Source of the DNA: an uncultured Bacteroidales bacterium
GTDB taxonomy: Bacteria; Bacteroidota; Bacteroidia; Bacteroidales; UBA932
NCBI GenBank assembly: GCA_946406355.1
Contig: CAMJKI010000011.1
Location: forward strand, 1 to 44,207
Direction: 5' to 3'
Length of the DNA stretch: 44,207 nucleotides
Positions 10,191 through 18,789 of this stretch are shown piece by piece (positions within the stretch are counted from its first letter, which is position 1; every line of letters starts with the position of its first letter). The notes beneath the pieces were generated by a model. That model had not been told where the DNA came from. It saw nothing but the letters and a program-made list of their open reading frames with translations, and did not search any database. The position numbers and the translations under genes were made by a program.

Positions 10191-12323
10191 ATGGGAAAAA
10201 GGGCAACTATAGTAGTAATAGCAGTGCTGGCGGTTATGCTGGCAGGGATAGCTTTTGCAGTGAGCCGGCTTTACAGCGGCCCCTCGGCAGAGTCGCCCCG
10301 TAAGGCCGAAAACAACGTTGCCTGGAGCGTGCTCAATGCCGTTCCGGCCGACGCCGTGCTGGTAACGGTTTTCGACGGTTCCAAGGCCGCCGCCCGCGTT
10401 CTGGCCGATTCAACCGGTCTGGTGCAGGCCCTCCTTTGCCCCGGCAACCCTTCCCTCATGAACTATCTTCGCAGCACGGACCGCTGCAAGATGGCCGTTT
10501 CGCTGCACAACAGCGGCTCACTGGTGCCGCTGGTGGTTACGGAAATGCGTCAGCTGGATTCGGCCTCCATGGCTCCCGTGCTGGCTGCGGCGGAAAAAGC
10601 CGGGCTCAAGACGGCCGTCAGCGGGGGATTCCTGCTGGCTTCCCGTTCGGAAACCTTCCTGAATGCATCGGCCCGTCACCTGGAAGAAGGCCTTTCGGTG
10701 CTGGCAACGGATAAGTTGCAGGATTTGGTAGCCGTTTCCTCCGGCCCCGTTTCCTTTTTCTTCTCCCATGCGCACGCCGCCAAAATCCTGCAGGTGTACA
10801 GCCCTGCCAAGATGCGCCGCAACGCTTCTTTCGTGAAGGACCTCACCGCCTGGAGCTCCCTGGTGGTGCAGGAATCGGATCAGGACCACATTCTCCTGAA
10901 GGGAAGCGCCCTGCCCGGAGAAGCTCCTGCCAGCTGGCTCGCCGCCTTTGAAGGCCTGCCCGTCCAGGAAGCCGCTTTCCCGGAGGTGCTGCCCTATTTT
11001 ACCGCCAGGGCTTTCTCCCTGCCGGTGGCCGATGCCGAGTCGTTCCTGGCCTCGCTTCGCCGCTACGAAGACGGCAACGGCCGTATCACCCGCTATAACA
11101 ATACGCTCAAGTCCCGTTCCGGCCGGCCCCTGTCGCCGGAAGAATGGTTCCGGAGCCTCCAGCCCAAAGAGGTGGTAAAGGCTTCCTTCACGGCCGATGA
11201 CGGTGCTTCGCACGAGGTTGTGCTGGTGCGCTCGGCCAAAGACCAGAAGCTGGGACAGCAGGCCTCCAATGCCTACAAAGGCTATATCCACGCCGTGCTG
11301 GGCGACGCTTTTTCCGTTGTGGATACTTCCTGCGCTTCGGTGGGTTCCCGCTGGAGCGTTTTCGGCGATGGCCCGGCCGTGGCGTCTTTCGCCCAAAAGC
11401 CTTTCCTGGAATATACCCTCAAGGACCGTCTTTCAGACGCATCGGTCTCCGTCCCGTCCGGGGTGGTGGCTTACAATTCTTTCTCGGAGAACCCGGAAAT
11501 GGCTGGCGAACTCTTCTCCGGAGAGCTTTCAGAAAAACTGCAGGCCTTTGTACGGGGTTCCGGTTATGCGCCGGCTTTCGTGGGCCTGGATCTGTCGGGA
11601 GAATATCCCGGCTACCGCATCCGCCTGGACAAACGGGCCCTCAAGGGCACCAAGGTGCAGGTGCTTGAGCGGGATACCACAGTGGTGGTACCCACGGGTC
11701 TGTTCCCGGTACAGAATTATACTACGGGAAAAACCAATTACCTGTATCAAAACGACCATCTGGCCATCTGCCTTAATGACGAGAATGGCAAGGGCGTGTG
11801 GGGCATCCCTTTCAAGGAGCGCCTCTGCGGCCGGGTGGAAAATATAGACTATTACAACAACGGGAAAATCCAGTTCCTCTTTGCCGCCGGCTCCAAGCTG
11901 TATCTGCTGGACCGCCTGGGCCACTGGGTAAACGGATTCCCGGTAGATCTGGGGAAACCCGTCCTGCTGGGTCCCGCCGCCTATGACTTTACGGGTGCCC
12001 ACGGCTACACCGTGATGGTGCTCCACAAAGATAATTCGTTGGAAATGTACAACCTGCATGGCCAGAAACCGGCCGACTGGAAGGGCATCCACGCTCCGGA
12101 AACGGTAAAATCGCTTCCGGAACTGCTGGAAGTGAACGGAAAGTCGTACTGGGTGGTGCGCACTTCGGTCCGCACCCTGGTGTACGGGTTCTACGGAGGA
12201 GACCCTCTCACCCGGGATGAAGGGGGCAAGATGATAAAGCCGGACGCTACGGTCACGCCCAAGGGTAAGGGTGTATCGGCCGAATGCTACGATGGCCGTA
12301 CCCGGGATTTCAAATTGAACTAA
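10191..12323 (+). CDS. Membrane-anchored protein of unknown function, possible beta-propeller-like C-terminus
   Basis: I do not recognise this 710-residue protein. An N-terminal hydrophobic segment (about 5-25, IVVIAVLAVMLAGIAFAV) without a lipobox suggests a signal anchor with the rest in the periplasm. Residues 40-450 alternate short strands and helices, with AWSVLNAVPADAVLVTVF near the start, resembling large Bacteroidales hypothetical proteins of the DUF3352-like kind (weak impression only). From about 510 onward, repeated strand pairs (GKIQFLFAAGSKLYLLDRLG, YTVMVLHKDNSLEMYNLHG) look like propeller blades. The ATG at 10191 was chosen over an upstream TTG because it opens the hydrophobic segment and sits at the expected transcription start. 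The acyl-CoA synthetase begins 16 nt after its stop, so the two are likely co-transcribed. Confidence 0.8.
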   Translation: MGKRATIVVIAVLAVMLAGIAFAVSRLYSGPSAESPRKAENNVAWSVLNAVPADAVLVTVFDGSKAAARVLADSTGLVQALLCPGNPSLMNYLRSTDRCKMAVSLHNSGSLVPLVVTEMRQLDSASMAPVLAAAEKAGLKTAVSGGFLLASRSETFLNASARHLEEGLSVLATDKLQDLVAVSSGPVSFFFSHAHAAKILQVYSPAKMRRNASFVKDLTAWSSLVVQESDQDHILLKGSALPGEAPASWLAAFEGLPVQEAAFPEVLPYFTARAFSLPVADAESFLASLRRYEDGNGRITRYNNTLKSRSGRPLSPEEWFRSLQPKEVVKASFTADDGASHEVVLVRSAKDQKLGQQASNAYKGYIHAVLGDAFSVVDTSCASVGSRWSVFGDGPAVASFAQKPFLEYTLKDRLSDASVSVPSGVVAYNSFSENPEMAGELFSGELSEKLQAFVRGSGYAPAFVGLDLSGEYPGYRIRLDKRALKGTKVQVLERDTTVVVPTGLFPVQNYTTGKTNYLYQNDHLAICLNDENGKGVWGIPFKERLCGRVENIDYYNNGKIQFLFAAGSKLYLLDRLGHWVNGFPVDLGKPVLLGPAAYDFTGAHGYTVMVLHKDNSLEMYNLHGQKPADWKGIHAPETVKSLPELLEVNGKSYWVVRTSVRTLVYGFYGGDPLTRDEGGKMIKPDATVTPKGKGVSAECYDGRTRDFKLN

Positions 12324-12339
12324 AACCTGTCCTAATAAT

Positions 12340-13995
12340 ATGGAATTCAAATCTGTAAACAAAATTCTCCAGGATAGCATGGTGGCCAACTGGGACCGCC
12401 CTGCACTTACAAACTATCAGGGTATGACCCTGGCCTACAGGGATGTGGCACGCCGCATGGCCAAAATTCACATTGCCTTTGAGCAGTGCGGCCTAAAGAA
12501 AGGCGACAAAGTGGCCATCTGTTCCCGCAACCAGGCCAACTGGGGCGTGTGCTTCCTCTCGGCCATTACTTATGGCGCAGTGGCCGTGCCCATCCTGCAC
12601 GAATTCAAACCCGGCAACATCCACTATCTGGTGAACCATTCGGAAGCCCGGGTGCTTTTTGTAGATGAGGTAATCTGGGAAGGCCTCTCGCCCGACGAAA
12701 TGCCGGACCTGCTGGTGGTGGTGCAAATCAACACCCTCAAGTTCCTGTATGCCGCCACCCAGGAGCTGGCCGATATCCGGGAGCACCTGAACGAGGAGTT
12801 CGGCAAGCGCTATCCCAACAACTTCGAGCCGGAAGACCTCAATTACTACCAGGACTCCGCCGACGAACTGGCCATCATCAATTACACCTCCGGTACTTCC
12901 GGTTTCTCCAAAGGTGTTATGCTGCCCTACAGGGCGCTGTACTCCAATATCGAGTTCGCCGCCAAGGACGCCTGTCCCATGCTCAAGCCGGGCATGAACG
13001 TGGTGTCCATGCTGCCGTCGGCCCACATGTACGGCCTCATGTTCGAGTTCCTGTTCGAGATGACCATCGGCATGCATGTTCATTTCCTCAGCCGTGTGCC
13101 CAGCCCCAAGATCATTATGCAGGCATTCAGCGAAATCCATCCGGATATCATCATTGCCGTGCCGCTGGTAATGGAAAAGGTGTATAAGACCAAGCTCAAA
13201 CCCCTGATCGACAAAACCAAGTATTACCGCCGCATCCCGGTGCTGGGGCCCGTGATTGAGAAGAAGTTCTGCTCGGAGCTTACCAACGCCTTCGGCGGAC
13301 AGTTCGAAGAAGTGATCCTGGGCGGCGCCGCCTTCAATCCGGAGGTGGAGAAGTTCCTGCACAAGATTGGTTTCCACTATACCGTGGGCTACGGCATGAC
13401 GGAATGCGGCCCCATCATCGGCTATGCCCACTGGAATAAAGTGAAGGTGGGAAGCGCCGGCAGGGCTGCCATGAATATGGAAATCCGCATCGATTCCCCG
13501 GATCCGCGGAACATTCCCGGCGAGGTGCAGGTGAAAGGTCCCAACGTGTGCCTGGGCTATTACAAGAACGAAGACGCCACCAACAGTTCCTTCACCAAGG
13601 ACGGCTGGTTCAAGACCGGCGACATGGGTGTGCTGGACAGCGACGGTTACCTGTTCCTGCGCGGCCGCTCCAAGTGCATGGTGCTGGGCCCTTCCGGCCA
13701 GAATATCTATCCGGAGGAGGTAGAGGCCACCATCAACAATTTCAATTACGTAGTGGATTCCCTGGTGGTGGAGGACGACGGCGGCCTCACGGCCCTCATC
13801 TATCCGGACTGGCATCAGGGCGAACTGGACGGCTTTACCCGCCCCGAATTCAAGAAGCGCATCTGCGGCATGCTGCCCGCCATTAACGACGAGCTGCCCA
13901 AGTATGCGCAAATCAAGAAGATTGAACTGATGCCGGAGGACTTCGAACGTACTCCCAAGAAGAGCATCAAACGCTATCTGTATCAAAGACAATAG
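12340..13995 (+). CDS. Long-chain fatty acyl-CoA synthetase (AMP-forming)
   Basis: Activates fatty acids to acyl-CoA via an acyl-adenylate, at the inner face of the membrane. The 551-residue protein has the adenylate-forming signature YTSGTSGFSKGVMLPYRAL near residues 182-200. Other family motifs are GYGMTECGPIIGY (A5 region), WFKTGDMGVLDSDGYLFLRGRSK (A7/A8) and the C-terminal Lys region RTPKKSIKRYLYQRQ (A10). No internal stop or frameshift is seen. It is a FadD-like enzyme of the kind Bacteroidales carry for phospholipid fatty-acid recycling. It lies in a plus-strand run, 16 nt after the unknown membrane protein and 2 nt before the deaminase. Chain-length preference cannot be told from sequence. 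Confidence 0.93.
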   Translation: MEFKSVNKILQDSMVANWDRPALTNYQGMTLAYRDVARRMAKIHIAFEQCGLKKGDKVAICSRNQANWGVCFLSAITYGAVAVPILHEFKPGNIHYLVNHSEARVLFVDEVIWEGLSPDEMPDLLVVVQINTLKFLYAATQELADIREHLNEEFGKRYPNNFEPEDLNYYQDSADELAIINYTSGTSGFSKGVMLPYRALYSNIEFAAKDACPMLKPGMNVVSMLPSAHMYGLMFEFLFEMTIGMHVHFLSRVPSPKIIMQAFSEIHPDIIIAVPLVMEKVYKTKLKPLIDKTKYYRRIPVLGPVIEKKFCSELTNAFGGQFEEVILGGAAFNPEVEKFLHKIGFHYTVGYGMTECGPIIGYAHWNKVKVGSAGRAAMNMEIRIDSPDPRNIPGEVQVKGPNVCLGYYKNEDATNSSFTKDGWFKTGDMGVLDSDGYLFLRGRSKCMVLGPSGQNIYPEEVEATINNFNYVVDSLVVEDDGGLTALIYPDWHQGELDGFTRPEFKKRICGMLPAINDELPKYAQIKKIELMPEDFERTPKKSIKRYLYQRQ

Positions 13996-13997
13996 GC

Positions 13998-14399
13998 ATG
14001 AAATTCGACCACAGTTATCTTGAAATGGCCGAAATCTGGGCCCACAACTCCTACTGCAAGCGCAGGCAGGTGGGGGCTCTGCTGGTGAAGGACCGGATGA
14101 TTATTTCCGACGGCTACAACGGTACGCCGTCGGGCTTCGAGAACATCTGCGAAGACGAAAACGGGGTTACCAAGCCCTATGTCCTGCACGCCGAGGCCAA
14201 TGCCATTACCAAAGTGGCCAAATCCGGCAACAGTTCGGAAGGCGCCACCCTGTATGTTACGGCTTCCCCCTGCGTGGAGTGTGCCAAGCTCATCATCCAG
14301 TCCGGCATCAAACGCGTGGTGTACCGGGACGAGTACCGGCTCACGGACGGAGTAGACCTGCTCCGCCGGGCGGGAATAGAAGTGGAACAATCCAGTTAA
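13998..14399 (+). CDS. Cytidine/deoxycytidylate deaminase family protein (dCMP deaminase)
   Basis: Zinc-dependent deaminase of 133 residues that probably converts dCMP to dUMP for thymidylate synthesis. The zinc and catalytic residues are His64 and Glu66 in LHAEANAI, and Cys92 and Cys95 in SPCVECAKLI. The N-terminal MAEIWAHNSYCKRRQVGALLVK and the NGTPSGFEN loop are typical of the ComEB/dCMP deaminase branch rather than of cytidine deaminase Cdd. Only 2 nt separate it from the acyl-CoA synthetase stop and 7 nt from the protease start, so it belongs to the same transcript. Its job is unrelated to those neighbours. Confidence 0.92.
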   Translation: MKFDHSYLEMAEIWAHNSYCKRRQVGALLVKDRMIISDGYNGTPSGFENICEDENGVTKPYVLHAEANAITKVAKSGNSSEGATLYVTASPCVECAKLIIQSGIKRVVYRDEYRLTDGVDLLRRAGIEVEQSS

Positions 14400-14406
14400 C
14401 AGGCCT

Positions 14407-15990
14407 ATGCAAAGGAAAACAGCCCTTCAGTTGGTGCAGGTTTTACTGGGAGTGGTCATCGGTGCGCTGGTGACCCTTTCCGTCGTGAAATACAGGGACA
14501 GCCGCCACTATATGCGCCTGAAGAACCAGGACTGGAGCAAGGTGAACATGATCCTGGACATGATCCAGAAGAATTACGTAGACTCCATAGACACGGATGT
14601 GATTACCGACGCCGCAGTGGCGGGCATCATGACCAAGCTGGATCCCCATTCGGTTTACCTGCCGCCCGTGGAGCTCACGGCCGCCCAGGAAGACCTGGCC
14701 AGTAATTTCGAGGGTATCGGCATCCAGTTCAACGTGCCCAACGATACGGCCATCGTGCTGGAGGTGATTGCCGGCGGACCGTCGGAGAAGGCGGGGCTGC
14801 TGGTTGGCGACAGGCTCCTGAAGGTGGACGACCAGCTCATTGCCGGCGTCCGTTTCCCGCAGGACAGCATGGTGGGCCGGATGAGAGGGCCTGCCGGCAC
14901 CAAGGTCACCGTTACGGTGCAGCGCGGAAAGGAGGAAATTCCCTTCCGGATTACCCGCGGAAAAATCCCCGTGCACAGCGTAGATGCCAATTTCATTGTG
15001 CAGGACGGCGTGGGCTATATCCGCCTGGCCAAATTCACCCGCACCACTTTCAAGGAGTTCCATGAAGCGGCCGAATACCTGCTGGACCGGGGCATGAAGC
15101 ACATGATCCTGGACCTGCGGGACAATACGGGCGGCTACCTGGACCAGGCACTGCTCATCTGCAACGATTTCCTGGAGCGCGGCGACGTAATTCTCTTCGT
15201 CAAGGGCCGTGAAAAGGTGCGTGAGCTGTTCCGCGCCGATGGTACGGGCAAGCTGAAAGAAGTGGGCCTGACGGTGCTCATAAGCGAGAACACGGCATCG
15301 GCCAGCGAAATTGTGGCGGGCGCCATCCAGGATAACGACAGGGGTAAGATTATCGGCCGGCGTTCCTTCGGAAAGGGCCTGGTGCAGGAGGAGTACGATT
15401 TCTCGGACCGTTCGGGCATCCGGCTCACCGTGGCGCGCTATTACACCCCCAGCGGCCGCTGCATCCAAAAGCCCTACGAAGACTATAACAACGACATCTA
15501 CAAGCGTTACACTGCCGGCGAGGTATTCTATGCCGACAGCGTAAAGCTGGACAAGTCGGATTTGCACCATACCCGTAACGGACGGGATGTCTATGGCGGC
15601 GGCGGCATTATGCCGGACGTTTTTGTGCCCATGGACACTACCCGGGTTACACCTTATTACCAGAAGTGCAACCGGAAGGCCACGCAGATGCGTTTTGCCA
15701 CATCCATTTTCGACCGTTACCGGGAGCGGCTGCTGTCCATAGAGAAGTATCCGGAGATGGACCGCTTCTTCAAGGAAGTGGACGTGGCCACTGCTTTCCG
15801 CAGCTATGCCGCCAGCGTAGACGGTATCACGGCAACCCAGGACGAATGGGACAAGACCACGCCTTATCTGGTGCCTCAGCTGCAGTCCCTGGTGGCCCGC
15901 TATTCCAAATTGGGCGAGAACGCCTATTACAAGTATTACCTGCCCGTGGACAGGACCATAACGGTGGCCTTGGAAGAACTGGATAAGTAA
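14407..15990 (+). CDS. S41-family carboxyl-terminal processing protease
   Basis: Periplasmic Ser/Lys protease that trims or degrades proteins from the C-terminus. The 527-residue product has an N-terminal membrane anchor (about 8-28), a tail-specific protease N-domain, a PDZ domain (about 90-175, GIGIQFNVPNDT to VTVQRG) and the S41 catalytic domain. Ser298 in ENTASASEIVAG and Lys323 in RSFGKGLVQ form the dyad, 25 residues apart as in E. coli Prc. About 150 residues follow the catalytic core, a C-terminal extension common in Bacteroidetes CtpA proteins. The gene starts 7 nt after the deaminase and ends 6 nt before dnaX, so this is a tightly packed operon. Confidence 0.95.
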   Translation: MQRKTALQLVQVLLGVVIGALVTLSVVKYRDSRHYMRLKNQDWSKVNMILDMIQKNYVDSIDTDVITDAAVAGIMTKLDPHSVYLPPVELTAAQEDLASNFEGIGIQFNVPNDTAIVLEVIAGGPSEKAGLLVGDRLLKVDDQLIAGVRFPQDSMVGRMRGPAGTKVTVTVQRGKEEIPFRITRGKIPVHSVDANFIVQDGVGYIRLAKFTRTTFKEFHEAAEYLLDRGMKHMILDLRDNTGGYLDQALLICNDFLERGDVILFVKGREKVRELFRADGTGKLKEVGLTVLISENTASASEIVAGAIQDNDRGKIIGRRSFGKGLVQEEYDFSDRSGIRLTVARYYTPSGRCIQKPYEDYNNDIYKRYTAGEVFYADSVKLDKSDLHHTRNGRDVYGGGGIMPDVFVPMDTTRVTPYYQKCNRKATQMRFATSIFDRYRERLLSIEKYPEMDRFFKEVDVATAFRSYAASVDGITATQDEWDKTTPYLVPQLQSLVARYSKLGENAYYKYYLPVDRTITVALEELDK

Positions 15991-15996
15991 ACGCCT

Positions 15997-17913
15997 ATGA
16001 GTCAGTACATCGTATCGGCAAGAAAGTATCGGCCAGATTCCTTCGGGACTCTTATCGGCCAGGATAACATCGCGCGCACCCTTTCCAATTCCATCAAACG
16101 GGGGCAGCTGGCGCATGCCTATCTTTTCTGCGGCCCGCGGGGCGTAGGTAAAACCACCACCGCCCGTATCTTTGCCAAGATGATCAACTGCGCCCACCCC
16201 GGGCCGGACATGGAGCCGTGCGGGGAGTGCGAGTCCTGCGTTTCCTTCCAGGAAGGCCGCAGCTACTGCATCCACGAGCTGGACGCCGCCTCCAACAACA
16301 GCGTGGAGGACATCAAAACCCTCATGGAACAGGTGCAGGTTCCGCCGCAGGTGGGGAAGTACAGCGTGTATATCATAGACGAGGTGCACATGCTGTCCCA
16401 GCAGGCCTTCAACGCCTTCCTGAAAACCCTGGAAGAGCCGCCGGCACATGCCATCTTTATCCTGGCTACCACCGAAAAGCACAAGATTCTGCCCACCATC
16501 CTCAGCCGTTGCCAAACCTACGACTTCAACCGGATTGCCATTCCGGACATGGTGCGGAACCTGCGCGCCATCGCCACCAAAGAGGGCGTTTCCATAGACG
16601 ACGAATCCCTGCATGTAATAGCCTCCAAAGCCGATGGCGCCATGCGCGACGCCCTCACTATCTTCGACCAGACGGTGGCTTTCTGCGGCACGGATGTAAA
16701 GTACGAAGATGTAATCCGGAACCTGAATGTGCTGGATTACGAGTACAGTTTCCGCCTGGTGGACCATTTCCTGGCAGGGGACTACGGCGCAGCTTTCCTG
16801 CTGTTTGACGAGATCCTCTCCAAGGGCTTCAACGCCCTGCATTTCGTGGGTTCGCTGTCGGCTCATCTGCGGAATCTGGTGGTTGCCAAAACCGGAGGCC
16901 TGGAGCCGCTGCTGGAGCTGCCCGAATCGCTCAAGAAGCGCTATGCCGAACAGGCATCCCGCTGCAGCGTCCAGTTCCTGTTCGAGGCCCTGGGCATCAC
17001 CACGGGCTGCGAAACCGGCTACAAGGCGGCGGTAAATCCCCGCCTCCATATCGAATACGCCCTGATGCGCCTTTCCCGCTTGGCTGTCAAGCCGGAGGCT
17101 AACGCTCCTGCGGTCGCTAAAACGGGGGCTAACGTAGCTGCGGCCAATGCCCCTGCAGGAGTTAATGTTGGTGTTACAAATGTCCCGACGGGGGCTAACG
17201 CTCCTGCGGTCGCTAAAAAGATAGCCGATGCTCCCTCCGGAGCGTCAGCCCCCGTGCCAGTTGTAGCTGTCCGTGCTGCTGAAAATGCTCCCACCCCTGT
17301 CGCCAAACCTTCAGGTATACAGGCCGCGGGTGGTAGTGTTTCGCCAGGGGCATCGGCTATCTCTTCTGCCTCTGGTGAGGTAGTGCCACCCGCAGCAGCC
17401 CCTGCAGTACCATCACCTGTAGCATCATCGGCACCCCGTCGGCGTGTGGCTAAAACTGGTTCGGCGCTGTCCATGAACGCCCTGATGGAGGAGAAACCCG
17501 AAGAGCAGGCGGCAGAGGCGGTGCAGCAGGAGGCATCGGCGCTTCCGGAAGACGAACTTGTATCCCTGAAGTGGAAGGAACTGGCGGGGCAGTACAGCGC
17601 CAAACCGCGTTTGGCCAGCATGCTTTCCGGCGGGAATATCCAGCTCTCCGAGCAAAACGGCGTAAAGCGGGTGGAGTTCTTTGTAACCAACGATGCCCAA
17701 AAACTGTGGGTAGAAGAGAAGATGCTGCGGGAGCTGGAAAAGAAGCTGCGGGATTTGCTGTTCTGTTCCCGGGTGAATGTGGTGGTGTCGGTTACCCCCA
17801 TGGAAGAAAGCGAAAAAGTGCCCTATATGCCCGAGGAAAAGGCCAAGGACCTCATGGAAAAGAACCCCGAAGTCCGCGCCTTCGTGGCCGAAATGGGACT
17901 GGATACTAAATAG
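15997..17913 (+). CDS. dnaX: DNA polymerase III subunit gamma/tau
   Basis: Clamp-loader ATPase that opens the sliding clamp and organises the replisome. The 638-residue protein has Walker [11 protein letters not shown] (46-55), a zinc site of Cys65, Cys75, Cys78 and Cys81, the Walker B-like [24 protein letters not shown], and an SRC box (LSRCQTYDF). Domain III ends near residue 360. The linker from about 364 to 490 is extremely rich in Ala, Pro, Val and Gly and is built from repeated palindromic DNA (17097-17393, see repeat entries). The tau-like C-terminal domain follows (about 505-638). An AAAAAG run at 17215-17220, codons 407-408, could in principle permit a -1 slip giving a gamma-length product of about 428 residues; this is speculative. 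It is co-transcribed with the protease upstream. Confidence 0.96.
   Translation: MSQYIVSARKYRPDSFGTLIGQDNIARTLSNSIKRGQLAHAYLFCGPRGVGKTTTARIFAKMINCAHPGPDMEPCGECESCVSFQEGRSYCIHELDAASNNSVEDIKTLMEQVQVPPQVGKYSVYIIDEVHMLSQQAFNAFLKTLEEPPAHAIFILATTEKHKILPTILSRCQTYDFNRIAIPDMVRNLRAIATKEGVSIDDESLHVIASKADGAMRDALTIFDQTVAFCGTDVKYEDVIRNLNVLDYEYSFRLVDHFLAGDYGAAFLLFDEILSKGFNALHFVGSLSAHLRNLVVAKTGGLEPLLELPESLKKRYAEQASRCSVQFLFEALGITTGCETGYKAAVNPRLHIEYALMRLSRLAVKPEANAPAVAKTGANVAAANAPAGVNVGVTNVPTGANAPAVAKKIADAPSGASAPVPVVAVRAAENAPTPVAKPSGIQAAGGSVSPGASAISSASGEVVPPAAAPAVPSPVASSAPRRRVAKTGSALSMNALMEEKPEEQAAEAVQQEASALPEDELVSLKWKELAGQYSAKPRLASMLSGGNIQLSEQNGVKRVEFFVTNDAQKLWVEEKMLRELEKKLRDLLFCSRVNVVVSVTPMEESEKVPYMPEEKAKDLMEKNPEVRAFVAEMGLDTK
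17097..17218 (+). repeat. 26-nt direct repeat in the dnaX linker with a degenerate copy between
   Basis: Positions 17097-17122 and 17193-17218 are identical over 26 nt (beginning GGCTAACGCTCCTGCGG), 96 nt or 32 codons apart, so both are read in the same frame as ANAPAVAK. A degenerate third copy starts near 17122 (ACGGGGGCTAACGTAGCTG). The second full copy forms the left arm and start of the core of the palindromic element at 17188-17255, suggesting this region grew by copying parts of that element. Confidence 0.85.
17188..17255 (+). repeat. Palindromic coding element, dnaX copy 1 (forward orientation)
   Basis: Arms 17188-17204 (ACGGGGGCTAACGCTCC) and 17239-17255 are reverse complements over 17 bp with one mismatch. 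The 34-nt centre contains AAAAAGATAGCCGATGCT (17215-17232), identical to 18 nt of the lnt element at 36469-36536. The core is translated AKKIADA, the same frame as in lnt, while the arms have no resemblance to the lnt arms. Confidence 0.8.
17326..17393 (-). repeat. Palindromic coding element, dnaX copy 2 (inverted orientation, degenerate)
   Basis: The minus strand carries GATAGCCGATGC (17351-17362 reversed), 12 nt of the core. It is flanked by nested arms: CGCCAGGGGC (17342-17351) pairs with GCCTCTGGTG (17368-17377) with two G-U pairs, and GCGGGTGG (17326-17333) pairs exactly with CCACCCGC (17386-17393). It is read in dnaX as ASAISSA. A shorter core than the other copies makes it less certain. 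Confidence 0.55.
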
Positions 17914-17922
17914 TATATTGTC

Positions 17923-17943
17923 ATTCCCGGTTTGACCGGGAAT
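17923..17943. repeat. Intergenic palindrome of the TCATTCCCG type between dnaX and lptB
   Basis: ATTCCCGGT and ACCGGGAAT form a perfect 9-bp hairpin with a 3-nt loop in the 47-nt gap between dnaX and lptB. The same TCATTCCCG unit occurs twice at the right window edge (44179-44207), which suggests a genome-wide intergenic repeat. There is no clear U-run, so it is not an obvious terminator. Confidence 0.6.
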
Positions 17944-17960
17944 CTCATACCTTTTTGTTT

Positions 17961-18755
17961 ATGAAGTTAAGAGCCGAAAAACTGGTTAAGAAATACGGCG
18001 TCCGCACAGTGGTGAAGGGCGTTTCCATGGAAGTGGAGCAGGGAGAGATTGTGGGATTCCTGGGGCCCAACGGCGCCGGCAAAACCACCAGCTTCTACAT
18101 GATTACCGGGCAGATCAAGCCCAATGGCGGCCGCATTTTCCTGGAGGACGAGGACGGTACTTCCACGGAGATTACCACGCTGCCCATGTACAAGCGGGCC
18201 CAGCTGGGGGTGGGTTACCTGCCGCAGGAGGCTTCCGTATTCCGCAAGATGTCGGTAGAGGACAACATCCTTTCCGTGATGGAACTCTCCAAGAGTACCC
18301 AGCATATGACCAAGGCCGAACGCCTGGCCCGGATGGAGCGGCTGATAGAGGAGTTCAACCTTAGCAAGGTGCGCAAGTCGCTGGGTATCCAGCTCTCCGG
18401 CGGTGAGCGTCGCCGCTGCGAGATTGCCCGTGCCCTGGCCGTAGATCCCAAGTTCATCCTGCTGGACGAACCGTTCGCCGGTGTGGACCCTATTGCCGTG
18501 GAAGACATCCAGTACATCATTGCCAAGCTTAAATACCGCAACATCGGCGTAATTATCACCGACCACAACGTGGGCGAAACCCTGGCCATTACCGACCGGG
18601 CCTATCTGCTGTACGAAGGTGTTATCCTGCAAGCTGGTACGCCGCAGGAGCTGGCGGCCGATGAAGATGTGCGCACCAAGTACCTGGGATCCGGTTTTGT
18701 GCTCAAGCGTTCCAAGAGCGTAGAGCGTGCCCGGGCCGAGGTGGAACAGGAATAA
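17961..18755 (+). CDS. lptB: LPS export ABC transporter ATP-binding protein
   Basis: Cytoplasmic ATPase that powers LptFG extraction of lipopolysaccharide from the inner membrane for transport to the cell surface. The 264-residue protein has Walker [16 protein letters not shown]-loop region [14 protein letters not shown] (characteristic of LptB), ABC signature [15 protein letters not shown], Walker [21 protein letters not shown] and switch His in [10 protein letters not shown]. The ATG at 17961 was chosen over a TTG six nt upstream because [13 protein letters not shown] is the usual family start. A C-terminal extension of about 20 residues ([16 protein letters not shown]) is present. It lies 47 nt after dnaX with a palindromic repeat between. 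LptF, LptG and LptC are not in the window. Confidence 0.95.
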   Translation: MKLRAEKLVKKYGVRTVVKGVSMEVEQGEIVGFLGPNGAGKTTSFYMITGQIKPNGGRIFLEDEDGTSTEITTLPMYKRAQLGVGYLPQEASVFRKMSVEDNILSVMELSKSTQHMTKAERLARMERLIEEFNLSKVRKSLGIQLSGGERRRCEIARALAVDPKFILLDEPFAGVDPIAVEDIQYIIAKLKYRNIGVIITDHNVGETLAITDRAYLLYEGVILQAGTPQELAADEDVRTKYLGSGFVLKRSKSVERARAEVEQE

Positions 18756-18763
18756 TAACAGTT

Positions 18764-18779
18764 TGGCACACCTCTTGCA
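18764..18779 (+). promoter_or_regulatory. Candidate sigma-54 (RpoN) promoter
   Basis: TGGCACACCTCTTGCA matches every fixed position of the sigma-54 consensus TGGCACR-N4-TTGCW, with the correct -24 GG to -12 GC spacing. It points right from just after the lptB stop. The only thing downstream before a terminator is a stretch of about 70 nt without a start codon. Confidence 0.6.
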
Positions 18780-18789
18780 TTACTACCAA

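Noticed and set aside
13408..13424. CATCGGCTAT match to the inverted core in the acyl-CoA synthetase gene
   Set aside because: It encodes the conserved PIIGYA of the adenylate-forming family and lacks arms.
14443..17049. 868-codon minus-strand ORF across the protease and dnaX
   Set aside because: It spans two well-supported genes antisense and has no recognisable motif.
17097..17393. CRISPR array in the dnaX linker
   Set aside because: The repeats are inside a coding frame, unequal in length and in both orientations, with no spacer regularity and no cas genes.
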